The notes under the pieces are model-generated. The model was not told the DNA's origin. It worked only from the letters and a program-made list of their open reading frames with translations, and made no database searches. A DNA stretch of 64,000 nt from Entoloma clypeatum (Eukaryota > Basidiomycota > Agaricomycetes > Agaricales > Entolomataceae): positions 3,348,001 through 3,412,000 of the forward strand of contig OY751490.1 in assembly GCA_963565915.1 (NCBI GenBank). Direction: 5' to 3'. A program made the translations under genes and the position numbers. Positions 44,701-53,900 of the stretch are shown here, piece by piece (the stretch's first letter is position 1; every line of letters starts with the position of its first letter).

Positions 44701-46421
44701 TACCAGATCGACCGATCAGGGAACGACGAGTTCGGAAGATGCCAGGAAGCATCTATGGGGAAGACACTCCAGCGTCTGATCTTGAAAAATTAGATCGAAG
44801 ACGGAGACTGGGTGGTCAAACGGCATGGATGAATGACCTCCTGATGGAGGCAATATCAGTCCAAGTTGGCATTGTCGACATGTCCCATAAAGACATATAC
44901 CCTCTTCCAAATAAAGAAGACTGGTATGCGGCTGAACGTAAAGAGCTAGATATGCTCAAACGCCGCGGGGTGATCACGGAGCTAGTACCCCTGCCTGAAG
45001 GGAGGAAAGCTCTAAGGAACAAATGGGTTTACAATGAAAAGTCCGATGGGCGTCTGAAAGCACGCCTCGTCGCAAAAGGCTTCTCACAGGTAGAAGGGAT
45101 CGACTTTGATCAGATCTTCTCACCAGTCGTAAGATATGAAACCATCCGATTAATACTGGCATTGACAGCCCTTGAAGGGTGGTTCATGACACTTTTGGAC
45201 GTCTCATCAGCCTTCCTCTATGGAACGCTCCATGAGGTCATCTACATGCAACAGCCTGAGGGCTACGTAGTAAAAGGGAAAGAACACCTCGTGTACCGAC
45301 TATACAAAGCCCTATATGGACTTAAGCAGGCCGCACTAGCCTGGTGGAGGGAACTTGATTCCTCCATGAAAAAGCTCGGCTTTGTCCGGCTTCACTCCGA
45401 TGCGGGTGTTTTCATTCACAAAAGTACCAACGGGGAAATTGTAATCGCCGTCATCTATGTCGACGACTCTGCTTTTCTCGGCACAAACCGGGAATATACG
45501 CTAGAGAAAAAGAGGGCCTTCATGACCACATGGGAATGTAGGGACCTAGGGCACCTCGTGCCTGGTGGGGAACCAAAAGAGTTTCTTTCAATCCAGATAA
45601 GGCAACATGGGAAGAGGATCTTCATTGATCAAGTACCTTGCCTTGAGAAAATACTCACACGCATGGGGATGAGTGAATCCAATGCGACCCATACCCCACT
45701 CCCTACGGGCTACAAACCCATGGCATCCGAAAATGAACCCAATGCGGAACTCCGATCCAAGTACCAATCCGTCATCGGATCACTCCTATATCTGATGATT
45801 GGAACGAGGCCTGACATCTGCTTTGCTGTAATCAAAATGTCCCAATTTTCCGCGAATCCCACCAAACGTCATTTAGAAGTGGCTAGGGATATTTGCAGAT
45901 ATTTGAAGGCAACAAAAGATTATGCAATCATGTATGATGGGGACTCAGGGAAAGGGATCTATGCATTCACAGACTCCGACTGGGCGTCAGATGAAAACAC
46001 AAGGAGGTCTACCACCGGCTTCTTCATATCACTGGCGTCTGGAGCAATAACATGGGTATCATCGGCGCAAAAAACCATTGCCCTCTCTTCTACAGAAGCA
46101 GAGTATATGGCGCTATCAGATTGCAGTCGCGCAGCAACATGGCTGAGAAGCATGCTTGCCGAACTTGGAATGCAGATCGGATCAGTACCGATCTATGGAG
46201 ATAACAATGGCTCCGTCTTTATCGCATCCAACCCTGTAACTGAGAAGCGATCCAAGCACATCGACGTGCGATTCCACTTTGTCAGAGAAAAAGTATCCGA
46301 AGGCATCATCACGGTCGAATTCATTGAAGGAGTGAATAACCCTGCAGATCTTTTAACTAAGAATCTGGGGAAAATCCTCTTTAACAAGTTTATCCCGTAC
46401 TTTGGATTACTAAAAAACTAG
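41703..46421 (+). CDS. Copia Gag-Pol polyprotein (copia-A), intact
   Basis: A single frame of 1,572 residues from the ATG at 41703 (MSTSRSALDTIAPFDG; the 19 in-frame codons upstream lie in the leader). Gag occupies ~1-490 and opens with a copia-type DYQSWAEKMKSYLL block; I see no canonical CCHC knuckle, only a CTHCKEK remnant near 490. Protease WILDSGASLHFT is near 500. The integrase zinc finger is HKRLGHPN...CTGCLKGK (637-675), and the core Asp/Asp/Glu are in HSDLKQI, RVDGGGEF and GRAERINR (~702, 764, 798). A Pro/Glu/Asp-rich tether spans ~935-1015. RT runs from NKWVYNEKSDGRLKARLVAKG to YVDDSAF (~1100-1255). RNase H has TDSDWASD and SSTEAEYMALSDC (~1420-1475). All catalytic motifs are present. 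Confidence 0.96.
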   Translation: MSTSRSALDTIAPFDGIDYQSWAEKMKSYLLHQGVWRIVSGDITRPEIADFTTTVSTPGPTAAAPPVLTTTVDQPGFRKEEKAWIRDDDVALGAIRLKISEAIRRHIKDSTSALGAWKTLKDAYSKISPAVIFGDFKAAATYKLSGRNPVPEIERLGSLFARLADSNFVVPDLMQAMILANAIPDAWSSLSTALFQVYDADDFTWQAVADSVISEYRRKYSVGSTRTSNEQAKKISGTKRKGQDPKWEKQQKPSTSQNDADEQPNSTDHSTASEKKKGKGRWRNQKKSANTADNTSDHVEETVEFVAPAIHFPPPSFTTVTGRGKTMSTAQPDSQRMQSLLQQMNPPPSQYTGLPSGKPSVWKKNDHVRKLARGIGARPSGSNLRILDTIIPEEDERPSKQRRVTPPLDQTLRMMDIDHQSERMGPDQFEDGLIELDGSSSSSPESDQLRKANNTSLQTCKILASTSAECMDHIDNDLYKKYTKHFASCTHCKEKERAQWILDSGASLHFTHEFKDFAYYRPLKAKRFVQTAEKGKKLEILGVGAVPVRHTLNGEIKTHLLRPVFYIPDMDTRLLSLGIFLNHGYKVDGMRGEINISKGQNKIQFSPHILGQTIYWLDTEICYDQIHAISSEITVETWHKRLGHPNDQALNKIPTSTKGVPKTLVREKSQENCTGCLKGKMPNQSYPNSMTRAVKPFDLIHSDLKQISTASYHKYKYFLTFLDDFSSHVWVVLLRKKSGAITALKQFLAMIQNQFAATPKKWRVDGGGEFDEYKDVLADHGILIDVTLPYQHQQNGRAERINRTLWEKSQALRFDACLPPMWWEFCLEHAAFLYNRTPMQRLEWKTPYFRVTNEIPDMSSVRVFGCQAYIYIPKEKRRNSLESRSRLMIYLGSKPGVKGYRFMDPETNTIFMGGKAIFDESKYPRCHIDPLPENHPEMENPEPADEFEDLIPGSNDDESHNETPHDPLPIEQDQPESDNELPASEPDDEPRVPTPEPEQVPDRPIRERRVRKMPGSIYGEDTPASDLEKLDRRRRLGGQTAWMNDLLMEAISVQVGIVDMSHKDIYPLPNKEDWYAAERKELDMLKRRGVITELVPLPEGRKALRNKWVYNEKSDGRLKARLVAKGFSQVEGIDFDQIFSPVVRYETIRLILALTALEGWFMTLLDVSSAFLYGTLHEVIYMQQPEGYVVKGKEHLVYRLYKALYGLKQAALAWWRELDSSMKKLGFVRLHSDAGVFIHKSTNGEIVIAVIYVDDSAFLGTNREYTLEKKRAFMTTWECRDLGHLVPGGEPKEFLSIQIRQHGKRIFIDQVPCLEKILTRMGMSESNATHTPLPTGYKPMASENEPNAELRSKYQSVIGSLLYLMIGTRPDICFAVIKMSQFSANPTKRHLEVARDICRYLKATKDYAIMYDGDSGKGIYAFTDSDWASDENTRRSTTGFFISLASGAITWVSSAQKTIALSSTEAEYMALSDCSRAATWLRSMLAELGMQIGSVPIYGDNNGSVFIASNPVTEKRSKHIDVRFHFVREKVSEGIITVEFIEGVNNPADLLTKNLGKILFNKFIPYFGLLKN

Positions 46422-46487
46422 ACGAAGAAAAGTACCTATATGGGAAAAATAAGATGTATTTAGAAGTATGTACTAAATATGGGGGGG
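46422..46487 (+). other. 3' untranslated segment and polypurine tract of copia-A
   Basis: Short spacer after the stop. Seven Gs (46481-46487) abut the 3' LTR and are the likely plus-strand primer. The same run is present, reversed, in copia-2 at 20441-20447. Confidence 0.85.
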
Positions 46488-46798
46488 TGTTGAAACTTTT
46501 CCCATCACGTAGATTAGATTTAGATTAGATCACATCACGTGACCATTACATATCTTTCTTACATACTTGTTTGGTTGGTACAAACAGTAGTACGGTATAT
46601 AAGACCAGGAAACTGTCAATACGAACAAGTTGTCTCTTGACTCTTAACCGCCTCCATCGCTCTTACCAGCCTCAACCGCTCTCACCAGCCTCACCCTCTC
46701 CAACCTATGTAAGTGGTCAGAACGGTATCGTAGAGTACTTCCACTGTAGCCGGTTGCTTCAGTACACTTGCGGCTAGCGCCCAGGTGGAACTTCAACA
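46488..46798 (+). repeat. 3' LTR of copia-A
   Basis: 311 bp, one difference from the 5' LTR, followed by the target duplication CAAAC and the resumed gypsy-2 pol frame. Confidence 0.96.
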
Positions 46799-46803
46799 CA
46801 AAC

Positions 46804-46952
46804 TGCTCTACCTAGTCCGTTGGCTAGGCTATGAAGGAACCGATGAGGAACAGTCCTGGCTACCCGCCACGGAACTCGAACACGCGACGGACTTAGTCGC
46901 GGACTTCCACTCCGCGTATCCGGAGAAACCGGGCCCCTTATCACACCTATAG
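46804..46952 (+). pseudogene. pol: C-terminal end of gypsy-2 Pol (rest of chromodomain)
   Basis: After the second CAAAC the pol frame continues with LVRWLGYEGTDEEQSWLP and a short tail ending at TAG 46950-46952. YLVRW-GY and SWLPATEL are hallmarks of the second half of a retroelement chromodomain, which guides integration by reading chromatin. Together with the part before 41030 this marks gypsy-2 as a chromovirus. Phase agrees exactly with the upstream part once the copia and one target duplication are discounted. Confidence 0.93.
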
Positions 46953-47011
46953 AAGCGCGCAAGACTCTCATATTGCAAAAAATAATGAAAAGAAACTAGA
47001 GGGGGGAGGGG

Positions 47012-47962
47012 CTACTGGGTTTTGGCCTTTTTGGCCGGCGGACCCTCATTCTCCGACCCTTCCTCCGACTCCTCCGTTTTTTCCCCTGTTTCTTCCTCCG
47101 CTTTCCTCGCCTGCTTTTTCTCCTCCTCCATTTTCTCCGCTTGCAGTTCCGCAAGCTCCCCCTCGTCCAACCCCTCGTCCTTCTCCTCGTCCTCTTCCTC
47201 GTCCTCTTCCGCACTTTTCGCCTCCCCTCCGTCATCCTCCGACTCCGGAGCCGCCGCCTCCAGCAAGAAGTTCCGGTAGGCGAGGTGGTTGTTTAAAATT
47301 TGCAGCTGCCGGAGCAGCGCCCAACCGACCCTCGCCGACCGCTCCTCTCTCTCCTCCAGAGCCTCCCGGAGCTCCCGGAGCTCCTCCGCGACCCCTGCGC
47401 CGCAGCAGTTCTTTGCCCCGCTCGGGCCCGCAACCTCCGCGACGGCCTCCTCCGTCTTCCCCCGTTTCCGCTTCGCCCTCGTCTCGCCGGTTTTCAGGCA
47501 AACCCGTTTGCCGTCTTTACACCGCTGGCATGCGGTGCCTTTCCCCTGCCTAAGGAGACTGTCAAGAAAAAGAAGATGAAAAAAAGCGGGTACTCACAAT
47601 GGCCACTTGCACTCCACCTTCGCCTGCGCACAGGCCTGACACGCCTCCCCCCGGACCTCCGATTCCTCCGCTCCGCTCTCTGCCCTCTGTTTCCCCGCCT
47701 TCTTCGCCCCCTTCCTCTCCGCCTCCGCCTCCGCCTTCGCCTCCGCCTCTGCCTTCTTCTTCGCCTCTGTCTCCCTCGCCCTCCTCTCGGCCTCCGCCTT
47801 CTTCCTTGCCTCCGCCTCCTCCTTTTCCTTGCGTATCTGCGCCAGACGGCGCAGGAGCTCCTCTTCGGAGTCGTCTAGGTTGGCGCTGGATCGGGGGGGC
47901 TGTGTGCTCGAGCCTTGGGGCATGTTGGTGGTAACTGGAAGAAACCCTTGAAAGCCGCTCAT
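47012..47962 (-). CDS. Antisense spliced gene in gypsy-2: Zn2Cys6-like coiled-coil protein
   Basis: Two exons on the strand opposite to gag-pol, 47962-47598 and 47549-47012, are separated by a 48-bp GT-AG intron (GTGAGT...TTAG) and give a 300-residue protein. Order: short N-terminus (MSGFQGFLPV), LDDSEEELLRRLAQIRKEKE leading into a long Glu/Lys/Ala coiled coil, then a cysteine cluster CQACAQAKVEC-x10-CQRCKDGKRVC with the C-x2-C-x6-C-x10-C-x2-C-x6-C spacing of fungal binuclear zinc clusters. The intron falls inside the cluster, between the third and fourth Cys. A second helical region (EELRELREALEEREERSARV) and an acidic tail ending KKAKTQ follow. It lies between the pol stop and the 3' LTR, with its ATG 81 bp from the LTR. 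Likely nuclear and DNA-binding by inference; function in the element unknown. Confidence 0.8.
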
Positions 47963-48030
47963 CTCCGTTAAATAACCGAGACCACATGACCTTGTTTATT
48001 TTCTCGCGGTCTTCCATGGGTGTCAGACCT

Positions 48031-48040
48031 AAGAGGGGAA
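48031..48040 (+). promoter_or_regulatory. Polypurine tract of gypsy-2
   Basis: AAGAGGGGAA lies three bases before the 3' LTR, the expected position for the plus-strand primer. Confidence 0.7.
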
Positions 48041-48043
48041 TAC

Positions 48044-48765
48044 TGTTATATCCGTCTCCGAATCTCCAATCCACTCCGATCGTCCTCCGACTTTCCGGAC
48101 TTTCCGGACATCCGTTACCTCCGCATCTCCGCACGTTGCCATCGTGCATTTCATATTCATAACTCCATGCCTTTATGCATTTCATATTCATATTCCCGTT
48201 TACTTATGCATCGCCTTTTCCGCATGGTCCGTTGACCGACATCTCCGATGTTCGTTACAGTCACTGGCAACTTACGCCACAACTCCGGACCTACTCCGAC
48301 CATCTCCGTAAAGTAATCTCATTTAGATATTTAAGCTTGTACCATACCTGTAGTTCCTCAGTTCGAATATCAACAAAGTTCACTCCTCTACTCCCCGTTC
48401 ATGCCAGAGATCCTCGCCATGGTACAATACGCCGACAACATCCTCATCTACTGCTCTTCCTCCATCGTTACCCTTCGACGAGCTCAGTACTGTGTCCGAG
48501 TCACAACTCCGACGTCGTCCGACCATTTCCACGTCAACGTGTCTCTCACCGAGATCTTTCCGAGGACCTCCGCATCTCCGACCTCTCCTCCGACCTCCTG
48601 AAATTGGGACACCTTATCCAACAAACGGCGGCGCAACACATACGTTGAAGCCACGTCCCTCCCCTTCATCGTTCCTCCGCATTCCCGGAGTTCCGCTCCG
48701 GCCTCAGTCCTTCGTCCGACCTCCGACGGACTCCGACGAAGCTCCGACTTTTCACCTACTTAACA
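48044..48765 (+). repeat. 3' LTR of gypsy-2 (722 bp)
   Basis: Same length and ends as the 5' LTR; about 98.5% identical by eye. Followed by the target duplication ATATA. The conserved block is at 48630-48653. Confidence 0.96.
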
Positions 48766-48812
48766 ATATATTGATTTGATATCTCCGACCTTTTCCGACT
48801 CTCTCCAATTTG

Positions 48813-49367
48813 TGTTACACTTTTTCACCCTCTTTCTATGCACCTTCAGATGATCCTTCAACCCTCAATTCCTATCCGATCCCATTTCACTTAACTCCGA
48901 CGACCCTGGGACACATGTCCCCTCTATCAGCACTATGACTCACAATGACTCAGACTATTCCCCTTGTAGATATATTTTCACTTGTTATCTCTGACTCATG
49001 GCCTTGAGGCCTTATCTCTGACTCTTATGCCACAGCCGCCTTGAAACATTTATCTAACCAATGGCTTATTTAGCTCCTGCGCAGCACCTACTTATTTATA
49101 GCCGTAGGATAATGTATATAAGACTTGTAACCTTAGAGTAGAGGTCCTTAGCTTGACCTAGGCAAACAACACTTACTTTGTCTCATCTTCAAACACTCTC
49201 CAACTAAGTGCCTTGCGAGGACTTAGCTCTGCTCAGACCGAACCAAGTCGTCCTTCTGAGGAACTCGCTGCTCTAGACCAAGTTGACCTATTGAGGGACT
49301 TGTTGTGGAACCAGTACGAACCCATGTGACTAGAACATTGAACTGATTGTAGGCTACCACCATAACA
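48813..49367 (+). repeat. Solo LTR (555 bp) with perfect target duplication
   Basis: Its ends are TGTTA and TAACA, flanked by ATTTG on both sides (48808-48812, 49368-49372). A TATA-like GTATATAAGACTTG lies near 49110. It sits in the gag-pol spacer of gypsy-3, just right of gypsy-2. Orientation follows the TATA motif. Confidence 0.88.
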
Positions 49368-49379
49368 ATTTGTACTCTT

Positions 49380-50345
49380 ATTGATTTATTGATTCTGGTT
49401 CTACACATTGTTTCGCAGATACCAGATTAATTTCTTCTTTGAACTTATCTCCAACTCTGATTCCTTCACCTATGATTTTGAAACTTTTTCATGGTTCTTC
49501 AAATACTTATATCATGCAATCTATTGATCTTCCTCTCTGATGGGCACCTCCAATCCACTTACTTGAAGCACCTCCGATCTGCCACAGATTACCATGGTCA
49601 ATGCAGCTGCATATCTCCATGCTTGTAAAACTCCTAGGGCATATGCTTTCCATGTTCACCTCTCCGACATCTCCCCCAATTCCGCGTCTGTCTCTGACGA
49701 TGCTCCTAACCTCTCTGGCATACCTGAGGAATACCACAATTTTGCTGATGTATTCAGTAAGACAAAAAGCCGACACCCTTGCACCCCACCAATCTTACAA
49801 CCTCAAGATCAATGTGGAGGAAGGTACTTCCCCTCCGATTGGTCCAATGTACTCACTCTTGCAATCTAAACTTGGATACCTCTGAGACTTCATCGACAAG
49901 CATCTCAACATCACTTTTATCAAACCTTCTAGTTCACCTCACGGCACTCCGATCCTCTTCATCTGAAAGAAAGATGGATCGCTCTGACTCTGCATCAACT
50001 ACCGAGGCCTGAACAAAATCACAAAGAAGGACCAATACCCACTTCCGCTCATCTCTGACCTCTTAGCCACTGCTGACAAAGCACATGTTTATACCATCAT
50101 AGACCTCTGACACACATACCACCTAGTCCGCATCGCTGAAGGTGATGAATGGAAGACTGCATTCTGCACTTGCTATGGATCATTTGAATGGTTAGTCATG
50201 TCATTTGAATTGTCTAATGCACCTGCAGCTTCCAATGTTTCATAAACAACATCTTCTCTGACCTTCTGGACAACTGCATTACTGTTTACCTTGACAACAT
50301 CCTGATCTACTCTGACAACCCCAAGGAACAAAAAAAACATGTCCA
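49380..50345 (+). pseudogene. pol: pol pseudogene of old element gypsy-3 (protease and start of RT)
   Basis: Plus-strand frames read IDSGSTHCF (protease), VNAAAYLHACKTPRAYAFHV, GIPEEYHNFADVFSKTK, then RT pieces ([40 protein letters not shown]). All match gypsy-2 pol. Arg codons of the relatives are TGA here at four or more sites (before DFIDKH, before KKDGS, before LCINYRG, before HTYH). There are also small frameshifts near 49780 and 50230. Homology ends at about 50345 inside the RT, before RNase H and integrase, where TAGCA repeats begin. Confidence 0.88.
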
Positions 50346-50760
50346 AGAACATCAACAAACCAGACCTGTGCTATGTAGCACTTGATAGCGCTGCATAGTG
50401 GTATAGCACTGTAGCATACATTATTTTGTTTGTAGTACTATGGAGTCCCATAGGGTTGCTACAGAATGCTACATAGCATACATTATTTCATTTGTAGCAC
50501 TCTGGAGTCTCACATGGTTGCTACAGAATGCTCCATAGCATTATGCTTTTACTTCATAGCATCAGTGTCTCATTGTATAACATTACATAGCATAGAAGCA
50601 ACACCTCATAGCATCAGTGACTCATTGTGTAACATTACATAGTGTAGAAGCAGCACTTCAGAGCATGACCTTTCTGCTTTGGAGCACTCCATAGATATCC
50701 ATTATTATATAGTACTGTAGCATTGCAGTAGGTGGTAGCCTACACTAGCAAGATAGATAA
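50346..50760. repeat. TAGCA/TGCTA-rich tandem repeats
   Basis: Two nested duplications: a ~62-bp unit (50409-50471 and 50472-50533, with CATACATTATTT and GGTTGCTACAGAATGCT) and a ~52-bp unit (50556-50607 and 50608-50660, with CATAGCATCAGTG and CATTACATAG). Throughout, TAGCA, CATAG and TGCTA words dominate. A block of similar word use lies at 60770-60970. Confidence 0.75.
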
Positions 50761-50940
50761 TTTCATCAATCAGATCAAATATAGATATCATATCAAATCT
50801 AATCAAATCTAATCACTATTATTGATTCAAGATAAACTACGACACAAAGTGAAATAATCAGTCCAAAATAATCATTGCGGGAAATTTCTCAGCTGGTTCC
50901 CGATTTAATAAAGCCCTGTCAAAATCAAAGTTATCAAATA
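50761..50940. other. AT-rich spacer
   Basis: It contains ATCAAATCTAATCAAATCTAATC-like short repeats and no gene. It may hold one terminus of the element carrying the next two genes; none was recognised. Confidence 0.4.
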
Positions 50941-53900
50941 TCACGATAGCATGAGTTGAAATACATACATGCCAGCCTCATGCCATGCTTTCTGATTGAT
51001 AACAAATTTGTTGTAATGATATTGGTCCTTCGCGTCCTGCAATAGCCTCACGGTATCGTTGAGCGATTGATATGCAGTGCGATAAAGAGCACCTCGAAAT
51101 TCAATCTTGCGCTCCCGGCCAGTTGTCCATTCATCAAGACAATTTCTTATCTATACAATGATCAGTAACCTGAGTTTGGAATAGAATTTGGAATTACGCA
51201 AGTCGCAGCCAAGACAATGGCTCGGCTAGGGATTCTGTTCTCAAACCAGACACGACCAACCGAATCGGGCTTCTCATAGTAAAAACGGATACACAGGTCT
51301 CGAAGTGCAGGGTGTGCCCAGTTTTCTGTTCGATTCTATAAAAATATGTTATCACTGTTCACAAAAGGAATTGGTAGTCATGGTTATACTTCTTCGTCTT
51401 TTCCGTTCTGAAGATAAAAGGCATTGCGAATGAGGTGGATTACGTTCCGTTCAATATTCTCATATGCTTGGAGTTGGTTGTGGCTGTCGTCCTCCAGAAA
51501 ATCGGCATAATGTCGCTTAACAATTTCTCTCGCTACATCCTTCATCCTACCACGCCATGTTGAACCTTCCTTGAATACCTGAGGTCTTGCATGAACACAG
51601 TCTCCAATGAGCAAAGGGAAAAAACTCACGACGATGTTCATGTTTCGATCCTGGCTATATCCTGGTTGCAATACATCATAACCATGTCAAGAGCAACAAA
51701 TGAAATAAAGAACAAACCCTCTTCAAGAATATCACCATTATCTTGACGTTCATTAATGCATTCCTTGAGGATATTTGCAGCTTCGTGCAAGTCATTCTGG
51801 CGCTCTGGAAATGGGGCGATCGTAGCGAGATGAAGTTGATAAACATATTTCGCCTGCGTGAGCACAACCTTCCACCCTGCAGGATAGTACATCAGAGTAT
51901 CAGGGGTCAACTGTTTTGGTCCTCTTGAGCCACGGAAGGCACGTTTGGTTTCAATGATCTCCTCATCTTCCTCTTTGTCGACATCATCCAGATCTGCAGC
52001 AGCCTGGGCGTTAGCATGGTGATGTAGCATATCCACGTTTGGAGCACGTGTTGCATGGTTTCTCTTCCTATGTGCGGCAACGATATCTTCCCCATCAGAT
52101 TCGTCACCCCCGTTGTTGTTGTTGTCATTGTGGATAAAGTCATCGCCACCCTGTCATACACGATTGTTAGGTTGAAACTTTATCCCGAATCATGCAACGG
52201 ACGGTCCGGACCTCTTGTTGTGGCTCATCATCATCGTCGTCCTGTCTAGATGCCCCATCTGCAGTTCGGTGTTCAGCTCCATCATGAACTCGCACCTGGG
52301 CAGAGCTGCTCGCAGATGCCGGGACCATACGATGTGGAGCTTCACGTCGATGAAGAGTTTCAATAGCCAAACGTTCATCCTCATCGGGAGATGCTTCATC
52401 CATGGCTGCTGAAAGTAAGCTGAGGTGAATAGCAAAAACTATTTGGGATGTACTTACACTCGATATTCTCAATATGTTCGGGCTCACTATCGGGAACAAT
52501 TTCTTGCTGGTTTTTGGAATGCATTGTATGGTTTGCGTGATGGCCTAGTTGATGGATGTTAGAGACAATAAGGGTGCCAGCTGGACGAGTCTACCTATTG
52601 CGGGATGAGGCCCAAATTTGGCAAGGCCAGCATCATTGAAACCATAGCGTGAACCTGCTTTTGCATGGGCAAATCCAGGCTTCAGATGGGACTCACATGG
52701 TGAGAGTGGCGAGGCAGGATGTGGGGAAGCTTCTTCATCCTCGGAAGTTAACGGTACACGATTGGCCTGTTCAGACATTAGTTTTGACAACTCTCTGGAA
52801 AGTGAAACTTACCTTTCGTCGAGAGCTTTGCTGTCGCTTTGGAGGAGGGGCCATATCATTCTCCAAGATGTCCTCCGGGATCGTGTGGGCAGGTTTGCGC
52901 TTGTTGCTGCCCCGCTCAAGGTCAGGACGAATATTTTCGCCAACCTTCCTAAGTTGTGCCACAGCTCCTCCTATTCCACGAGAAGACCGCACAGGTCGGC
53001 CATTTCCATTGACAGTCGCTGTCGGGCGCGTGAGATACTGGCACATTCGCAGGAGTGTCATACCTTCATCCATGGGAACATCGGCATTGCCCCCCGACTT
53101 TGCAACACTGGGACTTGTTGGTTGCAGTTGCGGTTGTGGTTGCAATTTCCGTTTCGACTGGCGAGACGTGGCCACAGAACGACCAGGACCTGCTGCTTTC
53201 GCAGCACCTCGAGTCATTGCACCACAACGCGAAGTCAACCAGTTGTGTGGATCCAATTTAACTAAGTACTGAAAATGTAAATATTTGTCTGATCAGTATA
53301 AGCGGTGTCATAAACGAACCTGAAAATACACAAACATGAAGGCGTGGACCGCAAATGGTTCAAAAGTTTCCCGAAAGTTCCTAAGGGCCACCAGAAAACG
53401 AGGAGTGAAGCTACATGTTTCATGATATTGGATCAATAGATAGACATGAAATACAAAAATTAGTCAAGTACGACTTGGAATGAACCCACACCAGGGGAAT
53501 AAACAGTACTTGTGGCTAATAAACAGCCGTTAGACGACAAAAGAAGGAAAAGTAGAAGACGAACCTGCATCGACATGAAGATGATGCTCCCCATTACATG
53601 CAGTAACGGGAATGCCTTGCGAACACAGGGAATATGCAAGACGGCCCATAGATAAATCAGCATGGTCGACTCGGTTATTGGCATACGTGACAGCTTGCAA
53701 AGCAGCTGAGAGTCGACGTCTCGCAGCACGCCTTACTCTCCGAGATTGTTGTTGTTGTGTCCAAGCATTATACATAAGACATTTGGCCTTCTCGAAATCC
53801 ATAAGACCCTGTTTGTCGAGTAACAGAGTTAGTTCGGAATGAGTAAAAAATCGGATGGCAAAATTAAAGTACATTGGTAGGAATAGTTGAACAGGCCTGG

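Larger units (their letters stand above)
41030..46798 (+). mobile_element. copia-A: young, apparently intact Ty1/copia element
   Basis: It is bounded by 311-bp LTRs (41030-41340, 46488-46798) that differ at one position (A in the 5' LTR and G in the 3' LTR, within AATAC[A/G]AACAAG). It is flanked by CAAAC on both sides (41025-41029, 46799-46803). It has a half-tRNA primer site (41341-41355), one uninterrupted polyprotein and a poly-G polypurine tract (46481-46487). It sits in the chromodomain region of gypsy-2 pol, whose frame resumes correctly after the second CAAAC. Of all elements here, it shows the strongest signs of recent activity. Confidence 0.97.
35564..48765 (+). mobile_element. gypsy-2: full-length Ty3/gypsy chromovirus, split by copia-A
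   Basis: It is bounded by two 722-bp LTRs beginning TGTTA and ending TAACA, with target duplication ATATA (35559-35563 and 48766-48770). Inside are the self-priming site, gag, pol in the -1 frame, an antisense spliced gene, and a polypurine tract (AAGAGGGGAA, 48031-48040). It lies in the gag-pol spacer of gypsy-3. Without copia-A (41030-46798 plus one CAAAC) the element is about 7.4 kb. Gag and pol have no other visible break, so it was probably functional until copia-A landed in the chromodomain. The LTRs differ at about 11 positions, nine of them clustered near 36181-36240. Confidence 0.96.

Noticed and set aside
47289..47934. Plus-strand Pro/Leu/Arg-rich ORFs opposite the antisense zinc-cluster gene
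   Set aside because: They are shadows of the minus-strand Glu/Lys/Ala-rich coding exons.
48769..49387. 9-bp direct repeat TATTGATTT flanking ~600 bp, looking like a Mutator-type target duplication
   Set aside because: A solo LTR with TGTTA...TAACA ends and a perfect ATTTG duplication (48813-49367) explains the insertion better; the 9-mer is probably chance in AT-rich spacer.
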